From positions 1-30,475 of the IMG/VR virus record IMGVR_UViG_3300013131_000170: a stretch of 30,475 nt of DNA; one strand, written 5' to 3'. Position 1 is the first letter of the stretch. Every line of letters starts with the position of its first letter. A program made the translations under genes and the position numbers. Source of the stretch: a virus. Of this stretch, positions 20,823-26,542 are shown piece after piece. The notes below the pieces were generated by a model. It searched no databases, was not told the DNA's origin, and worked only from the letters and a program-made list of their open reading frames with translations.

Positions 20823-21833
20823 TCAATGTTTAATTTGACTCCAAACTCTACTACGAATGTCGGCAGTCAAACTGTCAGGCAGCGGAACATAGTCTAATTC
20901 CAATGCCATGTCCTTGCCATTGCGGAATGCCCAATCAAAAAACTTCAATACTTCTTGACTGGTTTCTTTGTTGCGAGGATTACGGTACATGATGATGAAA
21001 CTGGCTGAACTCACAGGCCATGCTTGTGGATGCTTTTGATCCACGATACTCAACCCCATACCGGGCACACCAAACCAATCTGCACCATCTGCTGCTGCGG
21101 CAAAACTCTTTTCGTCTGGATCGACAAAGTTACCAGCCTTGTTCTGAAGTTTGAGATGAATCATGTTGTTTTTCTTGGCATAGGCATACTCAACATATCC
21201 GATTGCACCCTTGACACGACGAACATTACCTGCCACACCTTCATTGCCCTTGCCACCTACACTATTGGCTGCGGGCCACTTCACTGCGGCACTACGACCC
21301 ACTCGTTTTTCCCATTCAGGACTGACCACAGTCAAATAGTCTGTCCAATTGAATGTTGTGCCCGATCCATCAGCACGATGTACCACTGTGATGGTTTGAT
21401 TGGGCAACCGTTTGCCGGGATTAAGAGCTGCTAGTCTTAGATCATTCCAATTAGTGATATTGCCCATGAAAACTTCAGCCAATACTGGTCCGGTGATGCG
21501 TAGTTCACCGGGTTTGAATCCGTCGAGATTGACAATGGGCACAGTACCGCCAATAATAGCAGGAAACTGTACCTGATCACGTTTTTCTAAATCTTCACCT
21601 TTTACTGGTGCATCAGTAGCACCAAATGCCACTGTACCGGCGTTGATTTGACGAATGCCACCTGAACTGCCAATGCTTTGATAGTTTAAGCCGACACCGG
21701 TTTGCTTTTTATAGGCTTCGGCCCATTTGGCGTAAATGGGATATGGGAATGTAGCACCAGCACCTGTGATATCTGCTGCTTGCGTACTCAAAACCGTCAA
21801 TGCACATGTAATGCTTAAAAATAATTTTTTCAA
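20823..21833 (-). CDS. pstS: Phosphate-binding protein PstS
   Basis: 336 residues, the length of bacterial PstS. Signal peptide KKLFLSITCALTVLSTQAAD, then TGAGATFPYPIYAKW (phosphate-loop start), QSIGSSGGIRQI and AFGATDAP, and VHRADGSGTTFNWTDYL, all PstS ligand-contact motifs. It binds inorganic phosphate in the periplasm and hands it to the host PstCAB transporter. The start is TTG (21831-21833) with AAGGAG before it. It follows the tRNA array and has a Pho-box-like repeat upstream. Phage pstS is known from marine cyanophages; this copy is of proteobacterial type and was probably taken from the host. Confidence 0.96.
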   Translation of the reverse strand: MKKLFLSITCALTVLSTQAADITGAGATFPYPIYAKWAEAYKKQTGVGLNYQSIGSSGGIRQINAGTVAFGATDAPVKGEDLEKRDQVQFPAIIGGTVPIVNLDGFKPGELRITGPVLAEVFMGNITNWNDLRLAALNPGKRLPNQTITVVHRADGSGTTFNWTDYLTVVSPEWEKRVGRSAAVKWPAANSVGGKGNEGVAGNVRRVKGAIGYVEYAYAKKNNMIHLKLQNKAGNFVDPDEKSFAAAADGADWFGVPGMGLSIVDQKHPQAWPVSSASFIIMYRNPRNKETSQEVLKFFDWAFRNGKDMALELDYVPLPDSLTADIRSRVWSQIKH

Positions 21834-21859
21834 TTTGATCTCCTTGTTTAGGGCTATAA

Positions 21860-21896
21860 AATATATATTTTAGACTATATTACAAAACCATTACAA
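21860..21896 (-). promoter_or_regulatory. Pho-box-like promoter of pstS
   Basis: Minus strand TTGTAAT-GGTT-TTGTAAT (21879-21896): two identical 7-mers with an 11-nt period, the geometry of a PhoB box (CTGTCAT repeats). AT-rich -10 candidates lie at 21860-21867, 11-13 nt downstream. There is no -35 hexamer, as expected for PhoB-activated promoters. It suggests control by the host phosphate sensor. Confidence 0.6.
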
Positions 21897-21912
21897 CGCA
21901 AAATAAATTTGG

Positions 21913-21983
21913 TGGGCCTCCTTGGAGTCGAACCCAGAACTGGAGCTTATGAGACTCCTGAGATACCTTTTCTCTATTCCGCA
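21913..21983 (-). tRNA. Degenerate or chimeric tRNA-Met-like gene (anticodon CAT)
   Basis: 71 nt with a sound D-arm (GAGA-AAAGGTA-TCTC), anticodon arm (GGAGT-CTCATAA-GCTCC) and near-normal T-arm (CTGGG-TTCGACT-CCAAG, one mismatch), plus encoded CCA at 21910-21912. The acceptor halves TGCGGAA and GAGGCCC do not pair, so it is either broken or a fusion of two tRNA genes. Confidence 0.6.
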
Positions 21984-21993
21984 TCAAAAATGG

Positions 21994-22065
21994 CTCCGGG
22001 AGTAGGGATTGAACCTAAGACCAATTGGTTAACAGCCAACTGCACTACCTCTGTGCTATCCCGGA
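21994..22065 (-). tRNA. tRNA-Asn (anticodon GTT)
   Basis: 72 nt. Acceptor TCCGGGA/TCCCGGA, anticodon loop CTGTTAA, T-loop TTCAATC, discriminator G, encoded CCA at 21991-21993. Confidence 0.93.
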
Positions 22066-22073
22066 ATAAATGG

Positions 22074-22145
22074 TACACCGTATGGGAATCGAACCCATCT
22101 TTCCACCTTGAAAGGGTAGCGACCTAACCGATAGTCGAACGGTGC
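22074..22145 (-). tRNA. tRNA-Glu (anticodon TTC)
   Basis: 72 nt. Acceptor GCACCGT/ACGGTGT with a terminal G-T pair, anticodon arm CTACC-CTTTCAA-GGTGG, T-arm ATGGG-TTCGATT-CCCAT, encoded CCA at 22071-22073. Confidence 0.92.
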
Positions 22146-22154
22146 AAAAACTGG

Positions 22155-22227
22155 TAGGGGCAGGGGGACTCGAACCCTCCAACCTCGACGTTAAAAGCAT
22201 CTTGCTCTACCATTGAGCTATACCCCC
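22155..22227 (-). tRNA. tRNA-Lys (anticodon TTT)
   Basis: 73 nt. Acceptor GGGGGTA/TGCCCCT, D-stem GCTC/GAGC, anticodon loop CTTTTAA, encoded CCA at 22152-22154. The outer pair of the anticodon stem is A-G. Confidence 0.92.
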
Positions 22228-22238
22228 AAAAATTCTGG

Positions 22239-22310
22239 TGCCTGTTCTTGGTATCGAACCAAGGACCTATGCGTTATCAACACATTGCTCTACCACTGAG
22301 CTAAACAGGC
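22239..22310 (-). tRNA. tRNA-Ile (anticodon GAT)
   Basis: 72 nt. Acceptor GCCTGTT/AACAGGC, D-stem GCTC/GAGC, anticodon loop TTGATAA, T-arm CTTGG-TTCGATA-CCAAG, encoded CCA at 22236-22238. Confidence 0.93.
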
Positions 22311-22315
22311 TTTGG

Positions 22316-22402
22316 TGAGTGAGGAGGGATTCGAACCCCCTACGGTTCCTAAGTAACAGATTTACAGTCTGCCGCGACACTCACCATCTTCGCCGCTCAC
22401 TC
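22316..22402 (-). tRNA. tRNA-Tyr (anticodon GTA)
   Basis: 87-nt class II tRNA. Acceptor GAGTGAG/CTCACTC, anticodon arm GCAGA-CTGTAAA-TCTGT, long variable arm, T-arm GGGGG-TTCGAAT-CCCTC, encoded CCA at 22313-22315. Confidence 0.92.
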
Positions 22403-22408
22403 AAATAC

Positions 22409-22556
22409 CATTTGGTTAGTGTTATCTGCTCCATTTAGGCGTCCGGTGCTTCCGTGCCACAGCGACTAAGCAGTTATATCAGGACGCATTCCTCGCCAGT
22501 TGCGCCCGAGTAGTCTATACGTCTATAGACGATACCTTGATAACACTAAACAAATG
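22409..22556 (-). ncRNA. Structured RNA A in tRNA array (148 nt, long closing helix)
   Basis: The two ends pair over 18 bp with a single mismatch (22409-22426 with 22539-22556). Inside, on the minus strand, are a CGTCTATAGACG palindrome and a GCGTCC/GGACGC stem enclosing about 35 nt. No tRNA T-arm or anticodon loop and no coding frame were seen. It lies between tRNA-Tyr and RNA B within one minus-strand array, so it is probably cut from the same precursor. T4 carries two stable RNAs of about 140 and 120 nt in its tRNA cluster; this looks like a positional counterpart, with no sequence likeness claimed. Confidence 0.7.
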
Positions 22557-22564
22557 ATAGATTG

Positions 22565-22688
22565 CATATTGAAACACACTCTCTCACGACTTTCGCGTGC
22601 GACTACCCCACCCTTGCGGATCTTACCGTATCTACTACGTTGCTGTTAGATTTAACAGTTTCGGGGTTTTAGAATGTATTTCAATATG
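22565..22688 (-). ncRNA. Structured RNA B in tRNA array (124 nt, long closing helix)
   Basis: The ends pair over 17 bp (22565-22581 with 22672-22688). On the minus strand all 17 are pairs, two of them G-U; on the plus strand those two would be A-C mismatches, which fixes the RNA as minus-strand. Inside are CTGTTA-AATC-TAACAG, a GNRA-capped hairpin ATCC-GCAA-GGGT, and CACG...CGTG. Its 5' end abuts the CCA end of tRNA-Leu(TAG), sharing two bases, as expected if the pair is cut from one precursor. Confidence 0.72.
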
Positions 22689-22689
22689 G

Positions 22690-22770
22690 TGCCCCAGGAG
22701 AGACTCGAACTCTCACGCTTTTCAGCACTGGCTTCTAAGACCAGCGTGTCTACCATTCCACCACCAGGGC
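22690..22770 (-). tRNA. tRNA-Leu (anticodon TAG)
   Basis: 81-nt class II tRNA. Acceptor GCCCTGG/CTGGGGC, anticodon arm CTGGT-CTTAGAA-GCCAG, variable arm TGCTGAAAAGCGT, T-loop TTCGAGT, encoded CCA at 22687-22689. Confidence 0.93.
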
Positions 22771-22831
22771 AAGACAATCAACTTTTTAAAGAACAGAGGA
22801 GCATTTGCTCATCAATCAATCAACACTATCG

Positions 22832-22859
22832 ATTATACAGGAAAGAAGATTCTTGTCAA
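22832..22859 (-). promoter_or_regulatory. Sigma70-type promoter of the tRNA-Leu to pstS array
   Basis: Minus strand TTGACA (22854-22859), 16-nt spacer, TATAAT (22832-22837), followed by CGATAGTGTTGATTGATT. It stands about 60 nt before tRNA-Leu(TAG) and should drive RNA B, RNA A and the tRNAs below. Confidence 0.85.
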
Positions 22860-22870
22860 CCGATTTCTTT

Positions 22871-22886
22871 GTTGTATTTTTACAAC
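22871..22886 (-). terminator. Hairpin upstream of the array promoter
   Basis: GTTGTA-TTTT-TACAAC, 6-bp stem ending 11 nt before the -35 box at 22859. It could end the RNA from the promoter at 23025; again AT-rich but with no long T-tract. Confidence 0.45.
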
Positions 22887-22889
22887 ATT

Positions 22890-23018
22890 GCTACAGGCCC
22901 CCTTCACCCGCCATGTAGCGTGGCATCCAAACTATACGATGCCTTTCCACATGCCTCAAGCGCCGTATTTGACCGACGACTTAGAGAGGACTTTTGAACT
23001 ACTTTTAATCAATCAACA
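22890..23018 (-). ncRNA. Candidate small structured RNA C with its own promoter
   Basis: About 130 nt without gene or tRNA, between the promoter at 23025-23053 and the hairpin at 22871. On the minus strand it folds locally as CCTC(TCT)AAG with CTTGAGG, GGCATC-GTATAGTTTG-GATGCC (22922-22943), and GCTACA-T-GGC with GCC-TGTAGC (22890-22919). No Shine-Dalgarno or frame is convincing. The predicted start is near 23018; the 3' end is inferred. Confidence 0.5.
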
Positions 23019-23024
23019 GAATCA

Positions 23025-23053
23025 ATTCTACATCTCATTATGCTGCTTGTCAA
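23025..23053 (-). promoter_or_regulatory. Sigma70-type promoter of structured RNA C
   Basis: Minus strand TTGACA (23048-23053), 17-nt spacer, TAGAAT (23025-23030). The transcript start region (CTGTTGATTGATT) resembles that of the promoter at 22832. A GTTGCA/TACAAC hairpin lies upstream at 23065-23080. Confidence 0.78.
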
Positions 23054-23064
23054 GCGTTTTCTTT

Positions 23065-23080
23065 GTTGCATCTTTACAAC
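23065..23080 (-). terminator. Hairpin after tRNA-Ser(GCT)
   Basis: GTTG(C)A-TCTT-TACAAC hairpin just after the CCA end of tRNA-Ser and about 11 nt before the -35 box at 23053. Member of the hairpin-promoter cassette; short and without a long T-tract. Confidence 0.4.
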
Positions 23081-23084
23081 ATGG

Positions 23085-23173
23085 TGGTGAGAGTGGGATT
23101 CGAACCCACGGGCCCGCTTTAGCGAACCGACGATTTAGCAAACCGCTGCCTTAAACCTCTCAGCCATCTCACC
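23085..23173 (-). tRNA. tRNA-Ser (anticodon GCT)
   Basis: 89-nt class II tRNA. Acceptor GGTGAGA/TCTCACC, anticodon loop TTGCTAA, long variable arm, T-arm GTGGG-TTCGAAT-CCCAC, encoded CCA at 23082-23084. Confidence 0.94.
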
Positions 23174-23181
23174 GAATCTGG

Positions 23182-23269
23182 CGGAAGCGGGGAGAGTCGA
23201 ACTCCCAAGGCGCTATTAACACTCAACTGTTTTCAAGACAGGTACCGTCGCCAATCGGTTTGCGCTTCC
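23182..23269 (-). tRNA. tRNA-Ser (anticodon TGA)
   Basis: 88-nt class II tRNA. Acceptor GGAAGCG/CGCTTCC, anticodon arm with CTTGAAA loop, long variable arm, T-arm GGGAG-TTCGACT-CTCCC, discriminator G, encoded CCA at 23179-23181. Its 5' end lies only 7 nt from the -10 box at 23277. Confidence 0.94.
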
Positions 23270-23276
23270 AGAAACA

Positions 23277-23311
23277 ATCATACAAAAAAATTTGGGGGCT
23301 GTCAAGCCCCC
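23277..23311 (-). promoter_or_regulatory. Fused terminator-promoter element
   Basis: Minus strand: GGGGGCT-TGAC-AGCCCCC hairpin (23294-23311) followed by AAATTTTTTT, a clear intrinsic terminator for the 23333 gene. The loop carries TTGACA (23300-23305), and after exactly 17 nt of stem and T-tract comes TATGAT (23277-23282), just before tRNA-Ser(TGA). The same design recurs at 23940-23974. Confidence 0.8.
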
Positions 23312-23332
23312 TGGTATACTTTTTTGGCTTGA

Positions 23333-23896
23333 TTAAAACAAACTTTCTTCTCTATTAAAATACGTAACAGGTCTCACATAACTAAAACTTTCTACTGATT
23401 CACTAAATTCAAAGGATCGATGACCTCGCATTGCTGTATGAAATTCACCTGCTCGATTGGCATGAAACTTACCTACATCATGCACTTCACCCATTCCGGG
23501 CCAACCACCCTCTCTAGTCCCATGCAACTTCGCGTTTTCTTCAGATGCAGACTTATGAAGAACAGAATCTTGACCATACTTCTGCCCATGTTGCTTTAGA
23601 AACGATAGCAACTGTCCTTTGTCATCTCCCTTCTTACCTACAACAAGATAAGAATCTTCATCTACTGCTCTAGCTTTATCTGTGCCGTGATTTTCAATGT
23701 ATCGACCTTTAACTTTTACGAACCCGTATCCTGCACCACGAATGCTTTTTTCAAGCTCCTTGTTGCGAGATGAGTTCTCTTTTGCAGTATTCTCACCTCG
23801 ATGAGCAGTAATCATTCCGATGTTTCTGTTCTGCACATGGGAATGCACTCTACTGAGACTAGCTTCTTGCAAAAAGTCTTTAAAAGATGTAGACAT
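23333..23896 (-). CDS. Capsid-targeted internal protein (DUF3293-like)
   Basis: 187 residues. The first 12 (MSTSFKDFLQEA) match the T4 capsid targeting sequence, whose type is MKTYQEFIAEA, with a gp21-type cut expected after L-Q-E11. The rest contains ITAHRGENTAKENSSRNKELEKSI, then GYGFVKVKGRYIENHG, EDSYLVVGK, KYGQDSVLHK and GKFHANRAGEF. This resembles DUF3293-type proteins (RN-x-LE, G-Y, E-x-S-x-xV, Q-D-S-V), a family without known reaction to me. It is probably packaged and injected early in infection. AAGGA precedes the ATG; both a late-type box (23918) and a sigma70-type promoter (23940) lie upstream. Confidence 0.75.
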   Translation of the reverse strand: MSTSFKDFLQEASLSRVHSHVQNRNIGMITAHRGENTAKENSSRNKELEKSIRGAGYGFVKVKGRYIENHGTDKARAVDEDSYLVVGKKGDDKGQLLSFLKQHGQKYGQDSVLHKSASEENAKLHGTREGGWPGMGEVHDVGKFHANRAGEFHTAMRGHRSFEFSESVESFSYVRPVTYFNREESLF

Positions 23897-23917
23897 AGAA
23901 ATCCTTTTGTTTTTCTA

Positions 23918-23925
23918 TATTTATC
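23918..23925 (-). promoter_or_regulatory. T4-type late promoter motif
   Basis: GATAAATA on the minus strand, 7 of 8 matches to TATAAATA, 21 nt before the ATG of the capsid-targeted protein. Late timing fits a protein that must be present during head assembly. Confidence 0.5.
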
Positions 23926-23939
23926 AAAATCACAAACAC

Positions 23940-23974
23940 ATTGTACAAATAAAAACGGGAGCTGTCAAGCCCCG
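23940..23974 (-). promoter_or_regulatory. Fused terminator-promoter element
   Basis: Minus strand hairpin CGGGGCT-TGAC-AGCTCCCG (23956-23974, one bulged base) followed by TTTTTATTT, an intrinsic terminator for the Hsp20 gene. Its loop carries TTGACA (23963-23968), and 17 nt later stands TACAAT (23940-23945), so the same bases form a sigma70 promoter for the next gene. Confidence 0.8.
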
Positions 23975-23991
23975 TCGAACTTTTTTGACTT

Positions 23992-24486
23992 TTACTCTGT
24001 CAAAAGCTGCTTGGGAGCAGGTTGTTCTTTAGTTGATGCAGTCTCTTTGACGGCGATCTTCTTGGGCTTTTTATGTTCGGGGATGATCATATCAAGCCAG
24101 ATACGAAGCATACCATTGAAAAGTTCAGCATCTTTAACTTCTAGGTTGTCATTGAGTAGGAAGGTTCGAGTGAAGTTACGATTAGCGATTCCTTTGTGAA
24201 TCCAATTGCTTGCTTCTGCATCTTCCTTTGACATTCCTTTGACAATCAACTTTCCGTCTGCTAGTTCAATATCAATCTCTGACTTTCCGAAACCTGCAAC
24301 AGCAAGTTCGATGATGTAACGATCTTCAGAAACTTTCTTGATATTGAATGGAGGATAGTTAGGAACTCCCTTCGTGAGGTCATCATGCATCTTCGCGAGT
24401 CGATTGTATTCACTATCGAATCCCACAAAGTATTTGTCAAAGTCTTTAAACATGTCGCGACCAAAAACGTCTTTTAGATAAGTCAT
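23992..24486 (-). CDS. hsp20: Small heat-shock protein (Hsp20/alpha-crystallin)
   Basis: 164 residues from the ATG at 24484-24486 (MTYLKDVFGRDMF) with AAGGAG before it; the longer frame to 24546 runs into the rubredoxin gene. The alpha-crystallin domain is clear: PPFNIKKVSEDRYIIELAVAGFGKSEIDIELADGKLIVKG, then FTRTFLLNDNLEVKDAELFNGMLRI. It binds unfolding proteins without ATP. T4-like cyanophages commonly carry such a gene. The C-terminal tail has KPKKIAV, the I-x-I/V-type motif used for oligomer formation. Confidence 0.93.
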   Translation of the reverse strand: MTYLKDVFGRDMFKDFDKYFVGFDSEYNRLAKMHDDLTKGVPNYPPFNIKKVSEDRYIIELAVAGFGKSEIDIELADGKLIVKGMSKEDAEASNWIHKGIANRNFTRTFLLNDNLEVKDAELFNGMLRIWLDMIIPEHKKPKKIAVKETASTKEQPAPKQLLTE

Positions 24487-24509
24487 TTGAATCTCCTTGT
24501 TAAGCAAGA

Positions 24510-24656
24510 TTAAACTTTTACGTACTCGTCCTTGTGACAACCGCACTCAGGACACAACCAGAACATGGGTAGATTTTTCCACTTCTTACCTTCTTTTGCT
24601 TCATCGTACTCATGACCACATACTTCACAAACATAAACGCTATGCTCTTCGCTCAT
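24510..24656 (-). CDS. Rubredoxin
   Basis: 48 residues from the ATG at 24654-24656, with AAAAGGAG before it. CEVCG (10-14) and CPECG (35-39) are the two Cys knuckles for a single Fe, and Y8, Y17-D-E and W33 match rubredoxin core aromatics. A further Cys40 follows. It is an electron carrier. Slightly shorter than typical rubredoxins (about 54). It lies between a structured intergenic region and hsp20, probably in one stress-related unit with it. Confidence 0.88.
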   Translation of the reverse strand: MSEEHSVYVCEVCGHEYDEAKEGKKWKNLPMFWLCPECGCHKDEYVKV

Positions 24657-24685
24657 TGGTTTCTCCTTTTCAGCGAGTTGAAATT

Positions 24686-24748
24686 GCTACCCATTAGGCG
24701 TAGCGGCAGATTTGACTAGGATGCCAGCCTAGTTCCCATCCCGGGGAT
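24686..24748 (-). other. Hairpin-rich region between regA and rubredoxin
   Basis: Three adjacent potential hairpins: ATCCC/GGGAT (24738-24748), ACTAGG-CTGGCAT-CCTAGT (24715-24733, a 7-nt loop with T at the second place like an anticodon arm), and GCTAC-G-CC-TAAT-GG-GTAGC (24686-24704). No acceptor stem or T-arm consensus. It could be a tRNA relic, a small RNA or a weak terminator of the clamp operon. Confidence 0.4.
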
Positions 24749-24751
24749 ACA

Positions 24752-25186
24752 TTATTTATCAGCTTTGTTGGACTTTTTTCCCAAATTATATTTGGTTTGA
24801 ATGTTCCATTCACCTTTTTCCTTATAAGACAAAACTTTGATCTGCGACAAAGGAGCCTGATCTGAAAACAATGCAGGATCAATGATAGTCACTAATTCCC
24901 AATCTTGCAATAGCTTTCCGATAGTATTTCTGCGCTGAATGTCGTTGTCTGTGATATCAGCGAACTTGCCATCGAGGGCAAATAGCTCTTTAAAGTGAAC
25001 TAAGAAATACCTACCCTGCTTATGAAGGATGTGACATGATTGGTAGAGAGTTTTGTCTTTCTTTGATGCTACACCAATACGTGAAAGAGTCTCCTTGACT
25101 TTCAGAAAGTCATCAGGTTCTTTTAGTTTGATCTCTAGGGGGACATATCCATCCAAATCTACGTTAAACGAAATCTCATCAGCCAT
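24752..25186 (-). CDS. regA: RegA translational repressor
   Basis: 144 residues, about 20 longer than T4 RegA. The conserved body is plain: EPDDFLKVKETLSRIGVASK, LYQSCHILHKQGRYFLVHFKELF, DITDNDIQRRNTIGKLLQDWEL and VLSYKEKGEW. It binds the start region of phage early mRNAs and blocks translation. The extra N-terminus (MADEISFNVDLDGYVPLEI) is not in T4. It overlaps gp62 by 8 nt in the T4 order 45-44-62-regA. Confidence 0.95.
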   Translation of the reverse strand: MADEISFNVDLDGYVPLEIKLKEPDDFLKVKETLSRIGVASKKDKTLYQSCHILHKQGRYFLVHFKELFALDGKFADITDNDIQRRNTIGKLLQDWELVTIIDPALFSDQAPLSQIKVLSYKEKGEWNIQTKYNLGKKSNKADK

Positions 25187-25589
25187 TTTTCAATCCACCT
25201 TTTTGTAATTTTTGTTTTAATGAATCAATTTGCTGCTTAGACAAAATGGATAGTGCCTCTTGGGCCTTCTTTGCATTGTACCCATAGTATTGTTTCACTA
25301 TTTCAATTGCCTCAAGCTTCTCCTTCTTCATCCACTTATTATAACGCGGTTTCTTAGTTATAATGTGACGTAGAAAATCAAATTGTAGTTTCTTGTCAAG
25401 GTGAGGCCTCGAGTTCATCTCATTACATTGAATTACTGTATCAGAGCCAAAACTTAACGCTTTATTTATAATAAAGGGATTGTACTGGCGCTCTGACCAA
25501 TCGTCAACGATGAGATTCTCTTTGGTGTGAGAGATTGAGTTTACAAAGTCAAAAGGATTGATAGATGGTAGTTTGAACTCCTCGCTCAT
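25179..25589 (-). CDS. 62: Clamp loader small subunit gp62
   Basis: 136 residues (T4: 187). INPFDFVNSISHTKENLIVD, YNPFIINKALSFGSDTV and FLRHIITKKPRYNKW are hallmarks of gp62 N-terminal and middle regions. It forms the gp44-gp62 complex that loads the gp45 clamp. ATGA overlap with gp44 upstream. Confidence 0.9.
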   Translation of the reverse strand: MSEEFKLPSINPFDFVNSISHTKENLIVDDWSERQYNPFIINKALSFGSDTVIQCNEMNSRPHLDKKLQFDFLRHIITKKPRYNKWMKKEKLEAIEIVKQYYGYNAKKAQEALSILSKQQIDSLKQKLQKGGLKNG

Positions 25590-26527
25590 TTGAACTCAAC
25601 CGTTGCCATGATCTCAGTCAAGCATGCAACCAGATTGATCTCTTGATCAGCACAAAACGCCGACTTGTATTGATAATCTGCAACAATCAATACCATCTGA
25701 GGAACTGTCTTAACCTTCTCAATCAGATCATCGTAGATCTTTCGAAAGATTGCAGGAGGGTCATTGTCAATATTGTTTACTACCCATGAACGCATCTTCT
25801 TCCAATCTTTCTCTTTCAAAGAAGAAATGAGTTCCTGTGTGTTGACTTCACCCACTCTCGCAAGAATGCCTTCATCAATAGTTCCTGCAGCAGAATACCT
25901 TTGCAGTTCATTAATGATTCGACGATAGTCGGGAAAGTGTTTCAGAATGAGTGCAGCAAGAACCTTATTGTCAAACGAAATGCCTTCATTGTTTAGAATG
26001 AAGGTTAGTCGCTTTAGCACTTGGCCTGCAATCTGTGCCTTCTCACTTTTTGCATACTTGAACTCAACAACAGAGCATCGCGAGTGCAAAGGTGCGATGA
26101 TACGATTCTTGAAGTTGCAAGTTAGAATGAATCGACAATTCTTAGAAAACTCTTCAATAAATCCTCGCAATGCAGGTTGCGTAGAATTGGGATTTAGGTA
26201 ATCTGCCTCATCTAGAATCACAACCTTTGTCTTACCCGTGAAAGACATAGTTGATGCAAACTGCTTGATCTTCGTGCGAAGAACATCGATACCCGACTCT
26301 TCTGATCCGTTAATGATGATATAGTCAGTTTCAAGTTCCTCACACAAAGCCCTTGCAACTGTGGTTTTGCCCATACCAGGACCTCCACAGAGAAGCATGT
26401 TTTGAATTTCACCCTTTTCTACAAACTCCTTGAACACTCGCTTCTGTTCTTCAGGAAGAATGCAATCATCTAACAATCTGGGTCGATATTTCTCAACCCA
26501 GAGAAACTCATTGTCACGTACTTCCAT
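25586..26527 (-). CDS. 44: Clamp loader AAA+ subunit gp44
   Basis: 313 residues from the ATG at 26525-26527 (MEVRDNEFLWVEKYRP); an in-frame TTG further upstream is less likely. WVEKYRP is the usual clamp-loader start, Walker A is GGPGMGKTT (48-56), Walker B is VVILDEADYL, and HSRC holds the SRC arginine finger. It hydrolyses ATP to open and close gp45 on primed DNA. Confidence 0.96.
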   Translation of the reverse strand: MEVRDNEFLWVEKYRPRLLDDCILPEEQKRVFKEFVEKGEIQNMLLCGGPGMGKTTVARALCEELETDYIIINGSEESGIDVLRTKIKQFASTMSFTGKTKVVILDEADYLNPNSTQPALRGFIEEFSKNCRFILTCNFKNRIIAPLHSRCSVVEFKYAKSEKAQIAGQVLKRLTFILNNEGISFDNKVLAALILKHFPDYRRIINELQRYSAAGTIDEGILARVGEVNTQELISSLKEKDWKKMRSWVVNNIDNDPPAIFRKIYDDLIEKVKTVPQMVLIVADYQYKSAFCADQEINLVACLTEIMATVEFK

Positions 26528-26542
26528 AATATAATGCTCCAA

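Noticed and set aside
22597-23154. Plus-strand frame of 185 residues
   Set aside because: Crosses tRNA genes, two promoters and structured RNA segments on the other strand; no coding signs.
24686-24748. tRNA-Ala (GGC) or plus-strand tRNA-Gly (GCC)
   Set aside because: Only an anticodon-like arm is present; there is no acceptor stem, T-arm consensus or CCA.
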